From Sulfitobacter sp. S223 (GTDB lineage: Bacteria > Pseudomonadota > Alphaproteobacteria > Rhodobacterales > Rhodobacteraceae): DNA of 64,000 nucleotides. Position 1 is the first letter of the stretch; every line of letters begins with the position of its first letter. Where the stretch lies: assembly GCF_025143825.1 (NCBI RefSeq), contig NZ_CP083560.1:1674001-1738000 (forward strand). Direction: 5' to 3'. A model generated the notes under the pieces. The model was not told where the DNA came from, did no database searches, and was given only the letters and a program-made list of their open reading frames with translations. This document shows, in pieces, positions 57,673 through 64,000 of this stretch. Both the position numbers and the translations under genes were made by a program.

Positions 57673-58970
57673 ACCATTCAGAGGTGATAGGGTTCTGGGA
57701 TAAATATTACGTCGTTGTTCATGATCTGGTGCTGTTTTTCGGCTATCCATACGACGATACTGTGCCGGACTGGATTCACCCGATCATCCATCTGATTTTC
57801 GTTCTGGCACCTGCACTGCTGTGGGCTGTCTTGCTTTCTTTCCTGATACGTTGGCTGATTGAACGATCGCGGAGGCAACCGGCTGACGAACCACAAGCTT
57901 CCACCGTAAGAGGTCTTGATCCCAGCCTTTTCAAGGCTGTTCTGAAATACTCCCGCAAGCAACAACTATTGATGATCATCCTTAGCCTTTTCGCAATGCC
58001 GATTCTGTATCTCACGCTGGAGCTGCCGAAACAGATCGTAAACAGTGCATTGGAGGCAGACCGCTTCCCGCTCACCTTCTTGGGGTATGAATTCGAACAG
58101 GTGAAGTTGCTCATGACGTTGTCGGGACTTTACCTGCTGGCGATAAGTGCAAGCGGTCTGAACAAATATGTTTTGAATGTCTTTAAAGGATATGTTGCAG
58201 AGCGGTTTTTGCGCAGGTTTCGCTTACTGGTGTATCGGCAATGGCGCCGCGACCCGAATGCGGGAGACCAGAGCGAAATTGTCCCTATCCTCGCTCAAGA
58301 GGTTGAACCCATCGGCGGATTTGCGGCAGATGTGCTGACGTTACCGGTTCTTCAAGGTGGCACACTCGCCACGATATTATTGTTTATGTTTTTGCAGGAC
58401 CCCGTTCTGGGTGCTGCAGCGCTGACCGTTTTACCTATCCAATTGATCCTCCTTCCCAAGCTACAACGCCGTGTGAACGGATATTCTCGGACAAGGATCA
58501 AGGAGGTCCGGTATCTGGGCAGACACCTCAGCGATCAACTTCGAGATGTGGGTAGTGCGTCACGGTTTGCCCCAACACTCACCAGCTTTCGAGAGCTGGA
58601 AGAGGTCCGGAGACGTATCTATATTTTGAAGTTTTTCATCAAGGCGCTGAACAACTTTCTGACCGCACTCACGCCATTCCTGTTCTATTCGCTGGGGGGC
58701 TATTTTGTAATCGAGGGCCGCATCAGCCTCGGGGCGCTTGTCGCAGTGCTGGCAGCACACAAGGATTTTTCCGCACCACTGAAAGAGCTTTTCCGATACT
58801 ATCAAACACTGGAAGACACGCGGATCAGATATCATGAGATCACGCGATTTTTTTCAGTATCTGGCCGAGGAAAAGAAGCGGAACCAATGGCTGAACCACT
58901 GCCGCACCGGCCCAGAGCATCATATTCAGAAGAAGTGTTTCAGCTTGGGGGCACGTCTCCTTCCGTCTGA
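57669..58970 (+). CDS. ABC exporter membrane domain, ATPase part missing
   Basis: 433 residues with about six to seven membrane segments and an ABC_membrane-like core (LILLPKLQRRVNGYSRTR; LGRHLSDQLRDVGSASRFAP). The frame ends after HEITRFF, where the nucleotide-binding domain of such exporters would begin; the last ~35 residues are probably out-of-frame read-through. No Walker motif follows in any plus frame to 59447. It is either truncated or works with a separate ATPase. Translationally coupled to the cupredoxin. Confidence 0.7.
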   Translation: MNHSEVIGFWDKYYVVVHDLVLFFGYPYDDTVPDWIHPIIHLIFVLAPALLWAVLLSFLIRWLIERSRRQPADEPQASTVRGLDPSLFKAVLKYSRKQQLLMIILSLFAMPILYLTLELPKQIVNSALEADRFPLTFLGYEFEQVKLLMTLSGLYLLAISASGLNKYVLNVFKGYVAERFLRRFRLLVYRQWRRDPNAGDQSEIVPILAQEVEPIGGFAADVLTLPVLQGGTLATILLFMFLQDPVLGAAALTVLPIQLILLPKLQRRVNGYSRTRIKEVRYLGRHLSDQLRDVGSASRFAPTLTSFRELEEVRRRIYILKFFIKALNNFLTALTPFLFYSLGGYFVIEGRISLGALVAVLAAHKDFSAPLKELFRYYQTLEDTRIRYHEITRFFSVSGRGKEAEPMAEPLPHRPRASYSEEVFQLGGTSPSV

Positions 58971-59447
58971 CACTTCGCTAAATAAGGCCGGTGTCAAAGC
59001 ACCAGTCTTCATCGCTATGATCAAGGCATCAACGGCAGCGTTACTCACAATATTTACCTCCCGCACGCCCATCTCAAAATTGATCGCCCCGCTTGGTCTT
59101 ACTATGAGTTACGCCCCGGTTTTTGGACAGGAACTGGGGCAATTTGGGAGATTATGTGCATTTTTGATCAAGGTTGGATGCATCTTAGCACGTTGTCCAG
59201 ATTTGCCCGACCACTTCATCCAACAAAGTTGGGATGCTGTTCATTCGCTGCGCTTTGCACAGAGGTCCGCTATGCGGACAGAGCCCCATTTCGCTGCATT
59301 TGCACCAATGTCGGCTCTTGGGAGAAATTCCTCTCCCTTGCGAAAGCCCATTTGCAGCGCTGCAGACTTCGGAAAAAGAGATCGCTTATGATATTCTTTC
59401 CGACCGGGCTCTTATTAGTTTTCCGTAGCCATGCTGTTGTGAACGCA
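58971..59447. repeat. Intergenic with a dispersed repeat
   Basis: About 480 bases. At 59240-59330 it carries ATTCGCTGCGCTTTGCACAGAGGTCCGCTATGCGGACAGAG and a second TTCGCTGCATTTGCACC, the clearest copy of the dispersed repeat (palindrome GTCCGC TAT GCGGAC). No intact gene is supported. Confidence 0.55.
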
Positions 59448-60590
59448 TCAGCGACCGACCAAGGCCGCGACGCGCGGTAAGGCAGACGCGAAATTTTCTT
59501 CAGCAATCTCGGTTCCGGCAACATCCATTAGGGGCATCTTCACTGGCTTCATAGCTTTGCCTTGCCGCATTTCGTAGGCCACGGGTGCCGCGTCACGCAA
59601 TCCATTTATCCCACTGGCCGTGCCGCTATGTAAGGTCACATCAAAGCTGTCTGGATCCGCAATCGCACCTTCAAAGACTTCTCGTCCCTGCAAGATCAAC
59701 CAGCCACGAAAGTCCTCGAAGGCGTCATCTGAACATCCACCTTGCAACAGATAGGCCAAGGCCCACACGTCCCAACGATAGGCACGCGCATCAAGGCTGC
59801 GTTGGATCTTTTCAAAGTCGCGAATTGCTGTCGCTTTGAATGCAGCCAGTCTTTCGGGAAGCGTGTCGATCCGTTCGCCGATTGGCTGATCCGTCAGACC
59901 TTCATCGATCAGGTCCCAAAATAAATTTTCGTCCATTCTACGCGGATCGGGTTTGCCTTTGGGACGCGGTCTTTTTTCGGCGTCAATTGCTGCAATGTCG
60001 GCGTGGATGCGGGTCAGTTCCGTTTCGCTTGCACCAGTCATTTCTGCTGTTTTGCGATAGTCGGCCATTATAGCCAATAACTCCTGCTTCATCGTCGGAA
60101 TGCGGCTAATCAGTTTTTCGTAATCGCGGCTTTGTTTTTGCTCCGACGCCTGATAATATTTGGCGATACGGAAGCCCGCATTTCGTTCACTGATATACCA
60201 CCAAAACTCCCCCTTGATGAGCCCCATATGTGAGCGCCAAATCCGCCGCACGCGCGCGCCCTCGCCCATCGCTTGCAACCGGTCTAACACGGTCAGATGT
60301 CCGTCACTGATCGGACCGAAAGAGACTTCACCTGAAGGGGTGTAGTGTGCTTCGATCTGGTCAAACCGTTTTTCCTCGAAATAGAATTCGGTCAGCCATT
60401 CGTTTAGATCTTGTAAATACAGATCGTAAAGCGATCGACCTTTTTCATGTGCCACAACACCGCGGTCGACGAGTTCTACCAAAGCGTCTGTGTATCGTTC
60501 CCAATCATCATCGATGGAACGAAATCGCGGCATAAACCCAGTGATCCGTCCATCTTCGAAGCCCATCGAGTCGATTTCACTTTTTCGCAT
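59448..60590 (-). CDS. DUF4240 domain protein
   Basis: 380 residues. The C-terminal part from ~218 (DENLFWDLIDEG, YRWDVWALAYLLQGGCSDDAFEDFRGWLILQGREVFEGA) matches the DUF4240 pattern. The N-terminal ~200 residues are rich in aromatic and charged residues (FEEKRFDQIEAHY; IKGEFWWYISER) and unassigned. No signal or membrane segment. DUF4240 proteins are of unknown function and are often found in polymorphic-toxin immunity or stress contexts; nothing here decides that. Confidence 0.75.
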   Translation of the reverse strand: MRKSEIDSMGFEDGRITGFMPRFRSIDDDWERYTDALVELVDRGVVAHEKGRSLYDLYLQDLNEWLTEFYFEEKRFDQIEAHYTPSGEVSFGPISDGHLTVLDRLQAMGEGARVRRIWRSHMGLIKGEFWWYISERNAGFRIAKYYQASEQKQSRDYEKLISRIPTMKQELLAIMADYRKTAEMTGASETELTRIHADIAAIDAEKRPRPKGKPDPRRMDENLFWDLIDEGLTDQPIGERIDTLPERLAAFKATAIRDFEKIQRSLDARAYRWDVWALAYLLQGGCSDDAFEDFRGWLILQGREVFEGAIADPDSFDVTLHSGTASGINGLRDAAPVAYEMRQGKAMKPVKMPLMDVAGTEIAEENFASALPRVAALVGR

Positions 60591-60726
60591 TATTCGTCCT
60601 CAGTTGATCGATCGCCAACGGTCTCGAATTCAAAGAATGCTTTCTGACCTGTTCAAGGTAAAGACTAAACATTTTCAATCAATCACCGAAGCAGCCGTCG
60701 GCGCAGAGCGCAGTATTCTGCACTTT

Positions 60727-60885
60727 GGGCTCGAAGCCGAAATTCGCTGCGATTGCACATCGAAAAAACTGGATTACAGCCCTGAGCGTCAGCTTTCTTC
60801 AAATGGCCCAATTTAGTTTGCGGCCGCGGCGAAGGTAGGCAATCCGTCTAACGTGTTAGACAGCCATGTCCGCTTTGGGCTGGGA
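60727..60885. repeat. 159-bp inverted repeat, left copy
   Basis: Identical to the reverse complement of 63672-63830 except for one base. It contains a short dyad GTCTAAC-GT-GTTAGAC at about 60846-60861, GCGGCCGCGGCG, and the ATTCGCTGCG and GTCCGC words of the dispersed repeats. It frames the second relaxase unit with its partner. Confidence 0.9.
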
Positions 60886-61018
60886 CCGGTCATCCGGTTG
60901 GGCGCGGCGAAGCCTGCAAGGTCAAGATTTGCGTGCCGCATCGCCGCAAGTCCGGTTTGAGCCCTTGCATGACATTGGTGTACATGCAGAAATATCGTGA
61001 GGACAGGAGACACTGAGA

Positions 61019-61258
61019 ATGGTAAGTCAAGACGTTATTGAATACGCAATGGTGGTTGCGGAAGGCATCTGGATGATCGCCTTTTTCAGCTTTATGGTTT
61101 TCACTTTCTACAGGCATTTTTTCGTTCAACCGTTTAACCACTGGGAGCTTCGTGATCCAACTCACGTAAGCTACAGGTTTAACCGGAAGGTGCTTTTGGT
61201 ATTTGCAGTGATACTTTCCAGCGGCTTGCTGTTGTTTGGCGTGTTTCCTCGCTCATAA
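61019..61258 (+). CDS. Small two-span membrane protein, unknown
   Basis: 79 residues with hydrophobic segments at ~10-30 and ~58-76 separated by a polar loop (FNHWELRDPTHVSYRFNR). AGGAG lies 9 bases before the ATG. No family is recognised. It is inside the inverted-repeat unit and antiparallel to the relaxase. Confidence 0.55.
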   Translation: MVSQDVIEYAMVVAEGIWMIAFFSFMVFTFYRHFFVQPFNHWELRDPTHVSYRFNRKVLLVFAVILSSGLLLFGVFPRS

Positions 61259-61463
61259 GTGTCGAGCGTGAGGAACACCTTTGGTAACTGTTGGTGTAAT
61301 GTCGGCTTCGTCCCGCATTGCGGCCGTCCATCCACGCATAAAGCTGCATTTGCAAGCCAATGTCCGCTTCGGGGAAGTTGCACTTCGGCGGCGAGGGCTT
61401 GCGTGAACGGCAGCTAAGGGCCGTTCGTGTCATTGGGAATATGATGCCCTTTCCATAGAGCGG

Positions 61464-62765
61464 TCATGGCTTTGGTGACTGGTCTGGCCCGCGTTGTTCG
61501 CTTTCGCTCACGCGCCCGATGAGATTGATCAGTTTCTTAAACAAGTTACCGATTTTGGTCTTGGATGGCTTGGGTCCAAACAGGCGTTCAATGAATGAGG
61601 GCATGTCTCTCATCGTAATGTCGCCCTCAATTACTTCTGCGTCTCCCGACGCGATCTGGGTCACCAGTTCATCCATTGCGGCGATGCCAGCGTCCAGTTC
61701 GGCTTCTTTTTGCAAATAGCGTTCTTTTATGTCTAACGCGTGATCAGCATTGTCCTCGGCTCGCGCCAAGCTACTTTTGACCTCCTTCAGGCTGTTTTTC
61801 ATATCCTTGGCTGCAGCTTTTTGCGCTGCGTGTTGTTGAGTGGACAGGCGTTGCTTACGTGGACCATCGCGCAACAGGCCACAGGGCTTGCCGACCTTCT
61901 CGTAATATCGGTCCTGAAGCTGTTTTAACGCGGCAGAGTAGGCTTCCTTTTCTGGGATCGGACCACGCGTTTTGCGTGCGACTTGGAGGTGCTCACCGTT
62001 CTCGGCCTCCCATTGAGCCATCAGGTCAGCGTTGCGTGCTGCAACCTTTTGGCATGCTTTCTCCCATGCTGATAATTGCGCTTCCCGTTTAATCTTGTTC
62101 TTCTTCTGGGTCTCGCGGTTTTTGGAGGGGCGGGGTTGCTTGGGCTTGTTGGGGCGCTTTTCTAATGCGGGCTTGGGGAGTGATGGGATGGCCGTAGGGG
62201 TATCCAACTCATCACGCAGCATTGCTGCAGCCACCTTGCCAGCATGTAGTTTGTTCGCGTCCAGTTTGAGGTCGTGTGTATTGATGGCAATGACGTGGAA
62301 ATGGACAAAGCCCTCATCCAAATGCATCACCGCAGACCAATCAATGTCATCTGGCATGCGAGCCGTAAAATCAGCCAGCGCATGGTAGATCCATTCTCTT
62401 ATCTCGGAGCCATGCGTTTTCTTGTCTGACAGAAGGTCGGTAGCGGGCAGGGGGTGCGAATGGATTTCTGTATACAGCGTCGCGGCATCATTGCGGAGTT
62501 TGCGTGTGTATGTCGTGCCATCTTTGCGGGTGACGGTTTCGCGCAGACCATCCAGAATATCACTGCGCCTTTCCTGAAGTTGCCGGACAGACATGGTGCC
62601 ACCGACTTTATACACCGAGCCGGGCTCTTCCACATGTTTAGAATATTCCGGCTCGCGTAACGCTTCTCCCAAAACCTGTGCGGCGGAATTGAAATGCCCG
62701 TCTGTGCCGCTCACCTTTTTGGCGGCTTCTGAATACGTTTCGATATGTATGAACTGGTATGACAC
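61464..62765 (-). CDS. HUH-type relaxase/mobilisation protein, copy B
   Basis: 433 residues, same length as copy A and differing at a handful of positions (for example NTHDLKLDANKLHAGK against NTHDPKLDANKIHAGK). The HLDEGFVHFH metal motif is intact. Both copies are uninterrupted, which implies recent duplication or selection on both. Its upstream region has the same oriT-like hairpins. Confidence 0.82.
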   Translation of the reverse strand: MSYQFIHIETYSEAAKKVSGTDGHFNSAAQVLGEALREPEYSKHVEEPGSVYKVGGTMSVRQLQERRSDILDGLRETVTRKDGTTYTRKLRNDAATLYTEIHSHPLPATDLLSDKKTHGSEIREWIYHALADFTARMPDDIDWSAVMHLDEGFVHFHVIAINTHDLKLDANKLHAGKVAAAMLRDELDTPTAIPSLPKPALEKRPNKPKQPRPSKNRETQKKNKIKREAQLSAWEKACQKVAARNADLMAQWEAENGEHLQVARKTRGPIPEKEAYSAALKQLQDRYYEKVGKPCGLLRDGPRKQRLSTQQHAAQKAAAKDMKNSLKEVKSSLARAEDNADHALDIKERYLQKEAELDAGIAAMDELVTQIASGDAEVIEGDITMRDMPSFIERLFGPKPSKTKIGNLFKKLINLIGRVSESEQRGPDQSPKP

Positions 62766-62894
62766 GGCGGATGCTCCTGATCTTATTTATGAGGAGGTAG
62801 GCGCATGGTTTTTTAAAACCAAGAACTCTTTCCCATAAAGCTCCTGTCTGATATTCATTTTGTGTGGATAAACAGGTTATTGCAGCGCGAAGCT

Positions 62895-62936
62895 CTACCT
62901 ATAGTGACAGACTATAGGTAGCTCTACGAGCTACCT
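62895..62936. other. oriT-like overlapping hairpins, copy B
   Basis: Same arrangement as copy A: CTACCTATAG (62895-62904) with CTATAGGTAG (62912-62921), overlapping AGGTAGCTC (62916-62924) with GAGCTACCT (62928-62936). The loop changed from one base to three, yet both stems remain perfect, which points to selection on structure. The rest of 62766-63041 has no gene. Confidence 0.55.
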
Positions 62937-63041
62937 GTCTGCCCCTTGCGCCGGGGAGGCGCTCCGTCGTTTTGTCCCAAAACAACTGCGCGAGACTGCG
63001 TCTCTTGCATGATCGTTAAACAATAACGGTGACCGTCTGCC

Positions 63042-63420
63042 TCAATGCAATCTGGGTCTGTCTTGCATTTCCACCAGCTTGTCGCCCAATCGCTTTAACC
63101 CGCGTAACGACAAGGATTTTCCGTGATTGTTTGCTGTGCTCAACGGGCGGGCCAGCACATGCGACGTCCCCTTTACGTCTGCGTCAGGCATTGCTGCGCC
63201 AAGCAGCTCACGCCCCTTTGCGGCGAGCTGGGACACGCTTGGTTCCGTCAGCTCTACGAGCGTGCAGCGGTCCAAAAACGCTTGCGGCATGCGATCAATC
63301 GTGTTGGCCGTCATGATCCAGTTCACCGCACGCATATGGCTCACTGCCGCCTTTAGCTCGCTCGCACCGTACTCACATCTGGCGCGCGCTATCCCGGTGA
63401 AGACGGCCCTTTCCGGACTT
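63042..63420 (-). pseudogene. Fragment of an AAA+ ATPase, C-terminal part
   Basis: The reverse strand reads VNWIMTANTIDRMPQAFLDRC (sensor-1 region and arginine finger of an AAA+ ATPase), then TLVELTEPSVSQLAAKGR and a tail RLGDKLVEMQDRPRLH. The Walker A and B parts are absent; the frame upstream to 63536 is unrelated and repeat-derived. It is a 5'-truncated gene cut near the inverted repeat. Copy A keeps only a decayed trace of the tail, about 43385-43420. Confidence 0.65.
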
Positions 63421-63671
63421 TGACCGGCCATCGCATGCCGCGCTGCATTTTCCCGGAAGCAGATATTAGCTGGTCCTCTAATTTTCCCATCCACAAGCGG
63501 CTCTCTATGCGAAGTTGCACAACCCGCACACCGCATGTTAGCCCGGCCATAGCCATTCCTGGGTATGCTGCTCAGGTGTCAGTTAGGGCTGGCTCGGTGA
63601 TTGCACACCTTGCCAGCCTGAACAGGGACGGCCCAAAGCCGCCGTTAGTGTGAAGCGCGTCTAATGGCAGC

Positions 63672-63830
63672 TCCCAGCCCAAAGCGGACATGGCTGTCTA
63701 ACACGTTAGACGGATTGCCTACCTTCGCCGCGGCCGCAAACTAAATTGGGCCATTTGAAGAAAGCGGACGCTCAGGGCTGTAATCCAGTTTTTTCGATGT
63801 GCAATCGCAGCGAATTTCGGCTTCGAGCCC
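63672..63830. repeat. 159-bp inverted repeat, right copy
   Basis: Reverse complement of 60727-60885 with one mismatch (GCGTCC against GCGTCA). With it, 60727-63830 forms a 3.1-kb unit holding a small membrane protein gene, relaxase, oriT-like site and ATPase fragment. No transposase is inside. Confidence 0.9.
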
Positions 63831-63932
63831 TTGTTGACCGATGCTGCGATACGCACAAAGGTCTGCTATGATGAAAAATCGACAAACTGTCTTTCTTCGT
63901 GGTTGGCAGTAGTAATTTCTGAGGGGCCAAAG

Positions 63933-64000
63933 ATGCACGAACCGAAGGGCCGTCTGACGGACATATTTAGCCTGCCTACCGATGGTTCTGGGCAACCTCA
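63933..64000 (+). CDS. Possible start of a gene, cut by the window end
   Basis: ATG 63933 is preceded by GAGGGG at 6 bases and reads MHEPKGRLTDIFSLPTDG to the window end. Too short to assign. The preceding 100 bases hold no other gene. Confidence 0.35.
   Translation, partial: MHEPKGRLTDIFSLPTDGSGQP

Larger units (their letters stand above)
61417..63040. repeat. Direct repeat copy B (relaxase plus oriT-like region)
   Basis: Partner of 41746-43370, same orientation, nearly identical. Lies within the 159-bp inverted repeat pair. To the right it continues into an AAA ATPase tail (63042-63420) of which copy A keeps only a decayed trace, so copy B is closer to the ancestral order. Confidence 0.9.

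Noticed and set aside
60846-60861. GTCTAAC-GT-GTTAGAC as an integron attC-like site
   Set aside because: The two core-like words are adjacent with no room for the L boxes, no integron integrase or cassette array is present, and the dyad is part of the 159-bp repeat.
41746-63040. Composite transposon bounded by insertion sequences
   Set aside because: The repeated units encode relaxases, not transposases, and I see no transposase gene or target duplication in the window.
1-64000. CRISPR array or Cas genes
   Set aside because: No regularly spaced direct repeats and no Cas-like protein were seen.

Overview
The window looks like accessory DNA of a marine alphaproteobacterium of the Roseobacter group (Rhodobacteraceae). 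The evidence is the protein families and gene orders: TRAP carriers, an AmiC/AmiR-controlled amidase operon, a rhizobial-type frc sugar operon, CueR-controlled copper genes, and a decayed tyrosine integrase and relaxases of a kind I associate with Rhodobacteraceae plasmids. No replication gene, rRNA or complete tRNA is present, so plasmid versus chromosomal island cannot be decided.

The left half (1-31 kb) is a run of nutrient-uptake modules. In order: a C45-type amidohydrolase (cut by the window edge), a PHB-depolymerase-family esterase and a ribbon-helix-helix protein; an acyl-CoA ligase with a TetR regulator; a DctP-DctQ-DctM TRAP carrier; a decayed tricarballylate (tcu) locus; an amide operon (AmiC-like sensor, ANTAR antiterminator, peptide-type ABC transporter, acetamidase/formamidase) whose leader carries an intrinsic terminator just before the first start codon; a small SH3 protein; a second TRAP operon in which the binding protein has a Tat signal; and a second peptide ABC operon that ends with an XRE-cupin regulator and an M24 peptidase. 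Stretches of 0.3-1.6 kb between modules hold gene remnants or nothing I recognise. Several operons have a strong hairpin directly after the binding-protein gene.

A truncated tRNA 3' end with its terminator (31.46-31.52 kb, probably tRNA-Asn) looks like an old island attachment site. Beyond it lies a complete sugar operon, frcBCAK plus a PfkB kinase, divergent from a ROK regulator and a D-lyxose/mannose isomerase. Together they could import and isomerise mannose- or lyxose-type sugars and phosphorylate fructose. A decayed tyrosine integrase and a quinone-oxidoreductase-like gene follow.

The right third (41-64 kb) is the most mobile and most unusual part. Two nearly identical 1.6-kb direct repeats, each with an intact HUH relaxase and an oriT-like double hairpin, lie 19.7 kb apart. 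Between them are (i) a divergent RHH regulator plus a three-gene operon encoding an unknown 158-aa protein, a Cys-rich GIY-YIG nuclease and a soluble FtsH-like AAA+ zinc protease, which I regard as the best candidate for an undescribed system; (ii) a copper-resistance island with CueR-type operators, from a P1B ATPase to periplasmic cupredoxins; and (iii) a DUF4240 gene. The second relaxase unit is itself framed by a 159-bp inverted repeat with one mismatch. Short dispersed intergenic repeats occur through the same region.
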